Assembly (NCBI GenBank): GCA_963281155.1
Contig: CAUJLY010000001.1
Span: 7,440,001 to 7,504,000 of the forward strand
Source of the DNA: Rhabditophanes sp. KR3021
Lineage: Eukaryota > Nematoda > Chromadorea > Rhabditida > Alloionematidae
DNA length: 64,000 nucleotides
Direction: 5' to 3'
Shown here: positions 48,123 through 57,766 of the stretch, in pieces
How the letters are laid out: each line of letters starts with the position of its first letter
Numbering within the stretch: position 1 is the first letter of the stretch
Notes under the pieces: model-generated
The model's database searches: none
What the model was told of the DNA's origin: nothing
The model's input: only the letters and a program-made list of their open reading frames with translations
Program-made: the position numbers and the translations under genes

Positions 48123-48386
48123 ATGAATTTTCATTTATTTTTTATATTCTTATATCCAATTACATGTATCAATCAAACAGAAGAGCCATGTTTACCTGAA
48201 TGCAAAAAATGCCCATTTAAGACATGCTATCCTCTCCAGAAACCTATCTGGCATGAAAATGAATGCTTTTGCAAGTGTGCAGTCCCAACTCAAGTCCAAA
48301 ACTTTATTGAATTTTGCAAATCAAAAAATTGTTCACCACCAACTAGCCCAGTCGTCTATCATGGCATGTGTTTGTGCAAAAAATAA
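48123..48386 (+). CDS. small secreted Cys-rich protein
   Basis: 87 residues, single exon. Signal peptide (NFHLFFIFLYPITCI), then ten or more Cys: CLPECKKCPFKTC, CFCKCAVP, FCKSKNCSPP, MCLCKK. Alignment with the C-terminus of the Pro-rich protein at 46211 is good: CxC-x-[VI]-P, C-x-K-x-x-C-x-P-x-T-x-P-x-V, [LM]-C-[IL]-C-K. Both proteins therefore carry one disulphide-rich domain. Family not known to me; protease-inhibitor or extracellular-matrix roles would be guesses. Confidence 0.75.
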   Translation: MNFHLFFIFLYPITCINQTEEPCLPECKKCPFKTCYPLQKPIWHENECFCKCAVPTQVQNFIEFCKSKNCSPPTSPVVYHGMCLCKK

Positions 48387-48523
48387 CAAATAAAACCCAT
48401 TTAATTACACTTAAGCTAACCAATAAAAAGATTGTTTTGATAAAAAATTTAATATATTTGCTTTCAATCCATTTATTACTTACTATTTAATGGGTAAAAT
48501 AAAAAAAATTATTTATTAAAACG

Positions 48524-48661
48524 ATGAAAGTTATTTTGTTTGTTCTGATTATACTGTTCAACTTTATCAACGGTTTGCCATCACAATGCCGTGTACCTGA
48601 AGACGAACCGAGACATAACTTTTATGAGGATCCAAATGCAGTGGAAGAATTTTGTACATAA
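48524..48661 (+). CDS. short secreted peptide precursor
   Basis: 45 residues: a clear signal peptide (MKVILFVLIILFNFINGLPS) and a mature part of about 27 residues with two Cys (QCRVPEDEPRHNFYEDPN, EEFC). It sits in a run of secreted-protein genes on the same strand, which supports it as real. No family recognised. Could be the remnant of a longer gene. Confidence 0.55.
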   Translation: MKVILFVLIILFNFINGLPSQCRVPEDEPRHNFYEDPNAVEEFCT

Positions 48662-48765
48662 CGCTGATTTAATTCATGTTTGTTCAATTTAATTTGGGAC
48701 ATTAAAATAAATGATATTTAAATACCGTTTTGCTACTGTTTTTTAATAATTTCAATTAATAAAAT

Positions 48766-49065
48766 ATGTTATTAATAGTTATTGTGTTACTTTTAATTAG
48801 TTGTGTTAATTGCCAGCAAAAGAACTTAATTCCCGGCACTGCCATTTTCGATGATGGAAGTTTAGTTCAGAATGCTGGTTTTGAAGACAGAGTTGGGGCT
48901 TTTGGTAATGGAATTAATTTTAGAAGTTCTTCAAGAGATAGTGGGGAACAAATCAATGACAAGTTTGACTGTATTCTATTTAAAAATTGCAAGAAAGGTT
49001 ATGAAGCTAAGTGGACAAGTAGAGACAAATGCGTGTGCCGTAGGACTAACAAGTGCAATCACTAA
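48766..49065 (+). CDS. small secreted protein with Cys-rich C-terminus
   Basis: 99 residues, single exon. Signal peptide LLIVIVLLLISCVNC, a middle with GTAIFDDGSLVQNAGFEDR and a C-terminus with five Cys (FDCILFKNCKKGYEAKW, KCVCRRTNKC). The K-C-V-C ending recalls the L-C-I-C-K ending of neighbouring Cys-rich proteins, a possible distant link. No known family. Confidence 0.68.
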   Translation: MLLIVIVLLLISCVNCQQKNLIPGTAIFDDGSLVQNAGFEDRVGAFGNGINFRSSSRDSGEQINDKFDCILFKNCKKGYEAKWTSRDKCVCRRTNKCNH

Positions 49066-49339
49066 TTCTACTCATATAAAATCTAAAAAATACAAATCTA
49101 TCTTACAGACACCTTCACCAAAACTTACACCCATCAATCTACCCTAAATAGTCACCAATCAAAATATTTTTGAACAATTAAACATTTTTAAAACCTACCA
49201 TTTTATTGTAAAATTCATAAAATATTTGCACAATGTTTTCAATTGACTAATTATCTTTTAATGATCACTAATTTTTTTATTGCATTTAAAGTTTGCTTAT
49301 TATTATTTGTATTTTTAATGTCTTTTTTCACCTTGTTCC

Positions 49340-49347
49340 TATATAAG
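49340..49347 (+). promoter_or_regulatory. TATA box
   Basis: TATATAAG 52 bases before the ATG at 49399. A ttttag about ten bases before the ATG might also act as an acceptor. Confidence 0.5.
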
Positions 49348-49398
49348 ACTTCTTTTTCGAATAATATAATCATAGCATCTTTTTAGGTCTGAACAACC

Positions 49399-51096
49399 AT
49401 GAAGTTACTTAAGAGTTTGTTTTTGATTGGGTTTTTGGTTTCAACTGTCACCGGGGGAGCTATTGGGCCATGGAATCCTAATTATATTGTAGGCAAAAAA
49501 TGCATTCAGAAGTTGGTTGTTGTTACAACATGTGTTCCAGTAATCATACCAAATCCTACTGCGAGACCTAACTGTCCTTATGGTTTTATTGCCGTTCCCG
49601 ATGGCCAAGGAGGTTATAGATGTGTAAGAGGAGGCGGTGGAGAAGTACCAATTTGCCCAAGAGGATACAATTTGGTTCCAGATGGTTTTGGAGGCTATCG
49701 TTGTATTTGTATCGAGGAAGGATCACCCGTATGCCCAATTGGATATAGGGAAGTGCCTGATAACAGGGGAGGAATTCGTTGCATTGCACCAGGTCCAGGA
49801 CCAGACTCTTGTCCAAGAGGAACCTCACCAGTAAGAAATCCTTACACAGGTCAAATCGAGTGTAAGATTATTCCCGGATATTGTCCAAGAAATACGCAAC
49901 CAATTTTTACTCGTTACGGAATTATCTGCAAACCAGTTGAACCAGAAGTAAATTGTGGACGTGGAACATATCCCTTCAGAAATCCTTACACTGGCAGAAT
50001 TGAATGTAGAATAATCCCAGGATGTTGCGGAGTAGGAACTCGCCCAGTTATTGTGAATAATCAAGTTATTTGCATTCCATTGCCGCCTACTACCGAAACA
50101 CCTAGATGTCCATGGGGAACTCGACCAATTATGACCAGCATCGGAATAAGATGTGTACCAATCACTCCACCAACTGAACAACCTAGATGTCCATGGGGAA
50201 CTCGACCAATTATGACTAGCTTCGGAATAAAATGTGTACCAATCACTCCACCAACTGAACAGCCTAGATGCCCTCCAGGAACTCGACCAATTATGACTAG
50301 CTCCGGAGTAAGATGTGTACCAATTCAACCTCCAATCAGCTGTTGCCGTGGAACTTACCCAGTCAGAAATCCCTACACCGGCCAATATGAATGCAAACTG
50401 ATTCCTGGATATTGTCCAAAAAATACTAGACCAATCTTCACCCGTTATGGAGTTATCTGTAGACCAATTGAGCCAGAAGTAAATTGTGGGCGTGGAACAT
50501 ATCCTTTCAGAAATCCATACACTGGCAAAATTGAATGTAGAATGATCCCAGGATATTGCGGAGTAGGAACTCGCCCAGTTCTTGTGAATAATCAAGTTAT
50601 TTGCATTCCATTGCCACCTACTACCGAAACACCTAGATGTCCATGGGGAACTCGACCAATTATGACCAGCTTCGGAATAAGATGTGTACCAATCACTCCA
50701 CCAACTGAACAACCTAGATGCCCTCCAGGAACTCGACCAATTATGACTAGTTCCGGAGTAAGATGTGTACCGATTCAACCTCCAATCAGCTGTTGCCGTG
50801 GAACTTACCCAGTCAGAAATCCCTACACCGGTCAATATGAATGTAAACTAATCCCAGGCTTCTGTGAGCCAAACACCAGACCGGTCTTCACTCGTTATGG
50901 AGTAATTTGCAAGCCAATCCAACCACAATGCCCACCTGGAACTCGCCCATCGTTCATCAACGGACGATACATGTGTGTACCAATTGCTCCCCCAACTCCA
51001 TCTGTTTGTTGCCCACAAGGTACAGTCAAACAATGCACTAGTCAAGGGTGTCAATGTGTAGCTGAGCCTGTACAATGCCCACCTCAACCATGTTAG
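49399..51096 (+). CDS. large secreted Cys-repeat protein (lustrin-type repeats)
   Basis: 565 residues, single exon. Signal peptide (KLLKSLFLIGFLVSTVTGGA). Almost the whole mature chain is tandem units of about 25 residues with the core C-P-x-G-[TY]-x-P then x-C-x-x-I-x-P, for example CPWGTRPIMTSFGIRCVPIT, CGRGTYPFRNPYTGRIEC and CPRNTQPIFTRYGIICKP. Two Cys per unit are evenly spaced. The pattern resembles lustrin-type Cys-rich repeats of nematode extracellular proteins; exact family assignment needs a profile search. A higher-order block of about 150 residues is duplicated and then partly repeated a third time. Likely extracellular matrix or cuticle. The long open frame on the opposite strand is a by-product of the repeats. 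Confidence 0.82.
   Translation: MKLLKSLFLIGFLVSTVTGGAIGPWNPNYIVGKKCIQKLVVVTTCVPVIIPNPTARPNCPYGFIAVPDGQGGYRCVRGGGGEVPICPRGYNLVPDGFGGYRCICIEEGSPVCPIGYREVPDNRGGIRCIAPGPGPDSCPRGTSPVRNPYTGQIECKIIPGYCPRNTQPIFTRYGIICKPVEPEVNCGRGTYPFRNPYTGRIECRIIPGCCGVGTRPVIVNNQVICIPLPPTTETPRCPWGTRPIMTSIGIRCVPITPPTEQPRCPWGTRPIMTSFGIKCVPITPPTEQPRCPPGTRPIMTSSGVRCVPIQPPISCCRGTYPVRNPYTGQYECKLIPGYCPKNTRPIFTRYGVICRPIEPEVNCGRGTYPFRNPYTGKIECRMIPGYCGVGTRPVLVNNQVICIPLPPTTETPRCPWGTRPIMTSFGIRCVPITPPTEQPRCPPGTRPIMTSSGVRCVPIQPPISCCRGTYPVRNPYTGQYECKLIPGFCEPNTRPVFTRYGVICKPIQPQCPPGTRPSFINGRYMCVPIAPPTPSVCCPQGTVKQCTSQGCQCVAEPVQCPPQPC
49809..50935 (+). repeat. higher-order coding repeat, blocks of about 450-525 nt
   Basis: Block 1 starts near 49809 (CPRGTSPVRNPYTGQ), block 2 near 50338 (CCRGTYPVRNPYTGQ), partial block 3 near 50788. 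Block 2 lacks one 75-nt CPWGTRPIMTS unit that block 1 has. Within blocks the 75-nt unit is itself repeated. Confidence 0.85.
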
Positions 51097-52730
51097 TTTC
51101 ATTTGATTTTGGATAAATTAATGGAACAAATATAAAAGTCTGTTAAATATGATATACACAGAAATAAAAGTTTTATATGTAAAGTATTTTATTTGACCAA
51201 TATGAAATGTCACAATTTATCCAGATGGATTTTAGATATTAGTTACATATTTGATATTTAATTACCCGAGTTCAAGAAAATAGACTTATATTTATGCCTT
51301 AAGCATCACAGAATTTCGAATTACTCGTTATTAACTTGTAGATAATCATAAAAATCCTCACTTCCTCCGACTAGAAGAAGATCCTCCTCTTTCCGACATT
51401 TTTGGGTAACTTCTTCCTTTTCGAACAGCTCCCATGACATTTCAGTATGCACTCAGCTTCCTTAACCTCTTTAACCATGCTTCAACCACCAGTCTGCAAC
51501 CTGGCGACATTCACATTACCTAGACAGCCTTGTCTTTCCTTCAGACAGCATCTACACCTTTGAGAGCTCCATCAGCACTACTGAGCAAGCACCTTCCTCC
51601 ACCTCATCGTTTAACCGCATCTAGCAAGAGGCTTTCCCATGAACAAATTTTATTTGTTTTCTACTGCACTATAATGTTCTCATGGATAGCATCGTTCTTT
51701 GGTCCATCCAAATAATTATATACATGTAGAAGATGTATTTATTTATAAAACTAAATTATGTACTTAAATTAAATTATTACATTTTTATTGTTTTAATATA
51801 ATGATACATAATAAAATGCTTTTATACCTTACACGTGTTTATTTTTTGTTATAATTTTGTATCTTTCACTTATATTCAAATAAATAACCAGTCATTTTTC
51901 AAAAGGATTAATTGACTTATCATCTAGTACGTATATTATATCACATCTTTATCATTTTAGACATCATTAAGCTTAGAACCTAAGGTACGTTCTATTTAAC
52001 AAACAACCCTAGATCCTTAAGACGTGAGATAACAAATTACACTTATTTAATCACCTCAACAGGGGCCGCGTTTATTATTAGATTCATCATTGTATTAAAG
52101 TGTCAAGTAAATAATTAATTAAAGTAAAGCGTGTATTTAAAGTTGAAGTAAAGAAAAAGTGTTAGTATGGAATATCAGCGCAATAAAAAGACTAAGATGA
52201 TTTATTAATGTGTTAGCAAATTGAACTCAACTCACTTTAAATATGCACAAGCGTCGGCTAGTTGATGTCATAGTATTTGTGATGTGCTAAATAATAAAAT
52301 GAATTTGAAAAATGAACTCTTTAAATACCGGAAAAAGATGATCAATAATTTAGCCTGGATCTTCAATAGAAGTTCGAAAACTTAAGCAAAGTCCAAAAAC
52401 CAAGATACATTGCAGTAGTATACTACTCAACATTTAAAATAAACTAATTAGATTTACAAACTTAAATTTTTTTAAACTCAAATTAAATTCCAAAAAATCG
52501 CAATTACTTTATCGTTTAAAAATGATGGAAAATTTAAGTTTAAACGAATTATCTATATTTAATTCAATATGAATATACACATCAAACACAACTTTGATAG
52601 AAACTCCACTTGAAAATATGGCAACATATTAATAATTGCTTTATCCGTTTTTTATTGCAACATGCTAATCTTTTACACCTTTTAAAAATAAATAAGAAAT
52701 CTAATTAAGCTTTTATATCGATAAAATACA
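51097..52730. other. intergenic with a C-rich, coding-like patch
   Basis: Mostly AT-rich. At about 51355-51680 the plus strand is C- and T-rich, unlike its surroundings. The frame ending at 51715 encodes a basic Pro/Ser stretch and a hydrophobic segment (ILFVFYCTIMFSWIASFFGP), but it has no ATG after its upstream stop. It may be a terminal exon or relic of a lost gene; I could not build a model. Confidence 0.35.
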
Positions 52731-53333
52731 TTAGCTTTCTAACTTGCTTCTATTTTTGACTCTTTCAGCAACCAATTCGATGAATTTCCATACAACGCAA
52801 ACACCACCTATTAATACAACTGTTCCGAATACTACTATTAATATATTGCGTAGCCTCATCACTTGTCTACTTGTGTGTTTATTGTAACGAGCCCAATTAG
52901 CAAAATGCTCACAATTATTTGAAAATAAATCGTAATCAGATTCCCCTATTCTTGAAATTACTCTTCGTGCAATCGCATCATCTGGAAAAATTGGAAATTC
53001 TCGGTCGTATTTGTTGTTTTTTCTACAATAATCACCTTCACACGCTTTGGCCAAGTCATCTATAGTCACAAAATAAACGTTTATTTCCAACTTTTTATTT
53101 TCAATACCCCATGGGGTGTCTGGAAACGATCTGGTGACACCACCACTTTTCCAGTCACTTTCTACATAATGGCCAAGTCGACCGTCTCCAAGATATACTC
53201 CCCAATGATTATAACTAAGCAAATTAATGCATCTCTGGGACTTTCTCTTGATTTCAATTAGATCCCCCTTCGTAACAACTTTAATCAAATCATCAGACTT
53301 CATCCAATTCGAAGTATTGCTTATGTCTGCCAT
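52731..53333 (-). CDS. LRAT/HRASLS-type NlpC/P60-like protein with C-terminal membrane helix
   Basis: 200 residues, single exon. The LRAT domain is clear: LIEIKR, YNHWGVYLGDG with the catalytic His, GHYVE, and NNCEHFANWARY with the nucleophilic Cys. The family includes lecithin-retinol acyltransferase, PLAAT phospholipase/acyltransferases and nematode EGL-26; they act through a thioester on the Cys. A hydrophobic helix at about residues 164-186 (ILIVVFGTVVLIGGVCVVWK) followed by a basic tail anchors it to a membrane, as in PLAAT and LRAT. Active-site residues look intact, so it is probably an enzyme, substrate unknown. Confidence 0.9.
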   Translation of the reverse strand: MADISNTSNWMKSDDLIKVVTKGDLIEIKRKSQRCINLLSYNHWGVYLGDGRLGHYVESDWKSGGVTRSFPDTPWGIENKKLEINVYFVTIDDLAKACEGDYCRKNNKYDREFPIFPDDAIARRVISRIGESDYDLFSNNCEHFANWARYNKHTSRQVMRLRNILIVVFGTVVLIGGVCVVWKFIELVAERVKNRSKLES

Positions 53334-56300
53334 TTTTTAAGCTAAAGTTTTGTGATATATTTTGATATAGTATGCTTAGTGTGTTACAATATATTATGTT
53401 GTCATATAATATAGATGAATATAAATTAAAACAAATTATTTAGTACCAAATTTTATTAAAGTAACATAAATAAAGGAAACTTTAGTTTAACATTTTGGTT
53501 TTGATGATTTTCTATTTTGTGCACAACTTTATATTTTACGCTAATAGGTTTATCATATTAGTATGTTAATTTAGTAGATACCAGAATTGTGTTGTATCAT
53601 AGCTATTTGTGATACTTTATGACATTTTCATTTGATTTTGCACTTCGCGGAACATACAAATAAGTATTTATTAGTGGGAAATGCACCCTCATGCCCATTA
53701 CTACTAAATCTTTAAATAACTTAGAAATCCAACGCTCCGTGGGATTTTCATGTACTTCAAATGGTGTTAATTACTTAACTTAAAAAATCACACATTAGGG
53801 CCATTAAAAAAATAAACATTATTCATGGAAATAAAAACGACTTTCATAAGTTGTATCACTTAAAAAGCACTTTTACCAATAAATTCAAAGTGCGTCTATC
53901 ACAATAAAACAAACCCACACTTATTTAAAAGCTAAAAGTATGGCATCCTATCAAAATAGTTATACCTACCTCAATTAATAAAACATTCTATTTAAATCCC
54001 CACACACTAAATATTATGAAAATTATCGAGATAAAAACATTTAAATATACCCAAAAAGTATTGAGATCTTAGAGCAATTACCATTAAAAAGTTGTTATTG
54101 ACTAGAAACTTCCTAAAATTAATATGTCTCATATTTATGCATTTAATTCAATCTACTTCCGCAAATATATATTCTCATCACACCCTATATAATTGGCCCA
54201 TCTCTTCAGTTAATAACAATCTTCAAATATATTTTTGAACAATATTTGCTTCCATGTATGGTATTAATTTTTGTTTAAAATTTTAATGGATATCATCTTA
54301 AAAAAGCCATAAATACTTACATAGTTGAGAATAATTAAGTGGGATAGTTTGTTTGGGCCTACAATTATTCTTCATTACTTTTTGTTTTCTGACAATTTAG
54401 TATTTTTATAGATGCTATTGTTGCCATCTATTGAATAGCATTCATTTTTTTGTAAAGGTTGTTAATCTATATTCAATTTATTTTTTATTTATTATCAACT
54501 TAATTTGAAAGTAATTTTATTGTTGTTTCGTACGTTTGCTCAAGCTTGCATAAAGTTATGGAGGAAAATTGTTAAAACACAAATTTTATTCTTTTTGACA
54601 TCAATTTTGTGTATATTGTGTATTAATGAATGTTCATATAAATTATATGTCATGTACCTATTTACAAGCAGCTTCCTGTGTTTTAAGTTCAGGACCAACT
54701 TGATATATTTTGGCCTATTGTAATGAACTCACAATTTTCTATTCAACTCAGTCTTTGGATTAAAATTTATGCAAGTAAAAAAGTTGTTTGCTTGTGGCAA
54801 ATGGATGTGATTATATAATTAATAGACTTTTATGGTAAAAAACAATCTTTCTTAACATTCTTTCTATCATCGTTGATAACATAATCTTTGCTTTTTTTAA
54901 AGAAATGTAAATTAGCCCCTATATTATGTTTATTTTCAGTTAAAAACTACAAAACAACGAATCGTCATATGAAGTTTTTGGTAGAACTTACTGAATATTA
55001 AAAAATACCTTTAAGCTTTTTCCTCCATTTTAATTTTTTGGCTATTTAGTAGTGTTGTGTTTTAGGCCTTTGGCAAGCCACCTTCCACTGTGCACAAACC
55101 AATTTTAAATTTTCCACGGCCTAATTAAATATTCCAAATTAGAAAGACTGATAAGGTGCAAAAACATCATTTACCACAAATTTTATTATGCTCCTTATTA
55201 TGCATTACTTACTTAACTTAACTCCACTTCCATAAAACCCCAACATGTAGTAGTTCTCATTAATACCAATCAAAGCATAATCTTCAGTCTTTATTTTTTG
55301 TGATATTCTATTTTGTTACGTCAGCTAAACCTTTTCAAAAGTAAAAAGTATTTAGTAAAAAACATCAATGTGTCTGCTACATTTTTTGGAGCTCAGTAAT
55401 TTGTATACAACGCTTCAGGTCTTATCAGTAGTATCACACACAATATTATGACAATAATATTTTTCATAATTTTAGTAATAAATGCTTATGCGAACTTTTT
55501 CATGATGACACATTTTTATAACAAATTGGGTTCTATTAAATTTTCGCGTTTCCGGAATTAGTGCGATTATGAATTCTAAGAAAATCGTAAGGCCATCACT
55601 TTTAAAAAGCTAAAGTCAATCTCTTCTTCACATATAACAGACATTTTTTACCTAGGGTTTGCATGTAACGTTCTTATTTTTCTTATTCCCAAAGACAAAA
55701 GAAAATGATTTCTAGCCAAAAACAATCTATAGTATCTTTCATTTAATGTCATCCTGAAAAAGTATACTTTAATTGCATTTTTGGCCTAAGTAATTTAATC
55801 GTAAATATGTATTGTCTTCAACTAACCAACTAAAAAAATTTGAGCCTGAGATAAATGAAATGGACCATAAGATAAAATATCTTTGATTTATTTAAACACA
55901 GCCATACATTTTTTGTCTTAGTTTGTAGTAAAATTTAATGTTTAACATTTTCCTGGAAATGACCATACTAAATTGTACTTGCTTTTAATTGGAAATAAGA
56001 CGGATGTTTATTTTAGAGAATTTTATCACCAATTTAAATGAATTTGATGGTATCCTCTTGAAGGCTACAAAAATTATATATCTTTATATTTGTATAAATG
56101 GTGGAAAAAGTTTATGACGGCATAATTTAAAAATCTTCATTGTCTATCTATATTATTTACCCCATTATAAATGGCGAAATGATGCCACAAAAATTATCAT
56201 ATATAATTAAAAAGTGTGGTGCATAGACAAAAAGTATACATTTTTAGACAGCATAAATGCACATTATTAACCTTATACCTATTTATCTACCTTTGCTTTC

Positions 56301-57005
56301 CGTTACTGTTAAAGCTACGTACTATCGTGTTTCAAAATATTAACCTTACTTCCTTTTTGAAACTTTAATTTATAATAAAAAGGATAATCCCTGAACAACT
56401 TTATTGTTTAGCGAACATATAAACAAGATACTATTTCATTCATTAGTCTGCGAATGTAATATCTAAAAAATTTAAGCTTTTTAATCACAAGTAAATTAAG
56501 TATTTTTAGCGAAAAGTATTATTAAAAAAAAGTTCATGTGACATTAGATATTTATTTCAATTTTTACTTTAAAAACATAGTTTGACAATTTTTTAAATAA
56601 TTTTATCACCTTTTGATATCAGAAGTTATAAGAACATGTTTTATTTTAAAAATCACTTCCTTCGAATTTATATCACACAACAATATCACAATTTGACTAT
56701 ATTCATTGGTGTACTATTCGCTAAAATTCACCTTACTATATACAACAGATTTTTAATGAACTTTTTATTTTTCTTTGAATCCTTGTAGTTGCCATCCTAT
56801 TTTCCTCTATAAATACAATTCACTTTAAGTACATTACAAATGTATTGCTTTTCATTTTTTGGGATAATTAAGTGTGCACCTATTTATCAGTAATTGTGTT
56901 TAAATTTTTTCATTCAGTAGAAATCTTAGAGAAAATGATTGTGTTTTGGTTGATAGGTTTTGTTTATTCGGTTTGTAGACAAATTCATTTAACTACTTTT
57001 TATAT
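53334..57005. other. long gene-poor stretch
   Basis: 3.7 kb with no supported gene. The 72-codon frame at 54505 (+) is hydrophobic but has AT-driven composition and no splice context. No RNA gene or repeat recognised. Confidence 0.5.
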
Positions 57006-57105
57006 TATTGGGCAAGATGGACAGGAAATTACGTCAAGGTGATGTAGAATTAGTCATCCAAGATTAGGCCATTGAAGCTGACATCCAATTGCGTAACTCT
57101 AAAAT
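57006..57105 (+). pseudogene. relic of a G-alpha first exon
   Basis: The stretch from about 57017 (atggacaggaa, aaggtgatgta) through gccattgaagctgacatcca and attgcg aligns with the first exon of the G-alpha gene 750 bases downstream (gcaattgaagccgacatccg). The copy has an in-frame TAG at 57064 and decays before the P-loop. I read it as what remains of a tandem duplicate. Confidence 0.65.
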
Positions 57106-57766
57106 TTTGTTCATTACAATCAGTTTATGCAACTAAATTAACCATATTTTTATTTCAAAGCCAAATAAATTCTTGTTTAAATTATAACCTAACCCAATTT
57201 GTTTTCATCCTCATTATTTGCTTCATTAAATTTATCAATATAAGGCCCTACCATCTTTATAATTGTTACGAAGTCATCATCTTTGGTGTTGAGGGGGATT
57301 TTGTTTGAAAACAATTTATTTGCACTACTAGATATTTGGTAATTTTAACCGTGTTCGACAATATGAGCATTATATTTTTATTTGGGTGGTGTAATATCAT
57401 AGAATATGTTCTGAATGATTCATAAATACCGTCTTCTAGTTAGCCATTTATAATGATTATCAAGACATTATTAAATTGACTTTGTGCACTAAGGTTTTTA
57501 TCTGAATCATCCAATTAAACTAGGCATCATTAAATATGAAATATGAGGTATGACATACGTGAATGCTATTGTAAACTTTGTAAAATTAGTTTATTCTAAC
57601 AATTCAAAAAGATTTGATTCTCCCCCCTTAAATTGATTACCTTATTAAATTCCTATCATTATGAGTTTGATTCATGCGCCATATAAAATATTGATCATTT
57701 AGTCTTTCAGATTCATACAACTATTAAAACTACCACATCCCTATATAATTAAATTTTGAATAAAAA
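57106..57766. other. G-alpha upstream region with TATA-like site
   Basis: No gene. A TATATAA lies at 57742-57748, close to the ATG at 57767. The 78-codon frame at 57072 overlaps the relic and is not supported. Confidence 0.4.

Noticed and set aside
49825..50835. Open frame of 336 codons on the minus strand
   Set aside because: It lies exactly opposite the Cys-repeat protein; repeated units keep the complementary frame free of stops. Composition (Trp/Ser/Asn alternation) is the mirror of the repeats.
54505..54723. 72-codon hydrophobic plus-strand frame
   Set aside because: AT-driven Leu/Phe/Ile composition, no signal-peptide pattern, no splice or TATA context.
57072..57308. 78-codon plus-strand frame
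   Set aside because: Starts inside the decayed G-alpha exon in another frame; composition is random-like.
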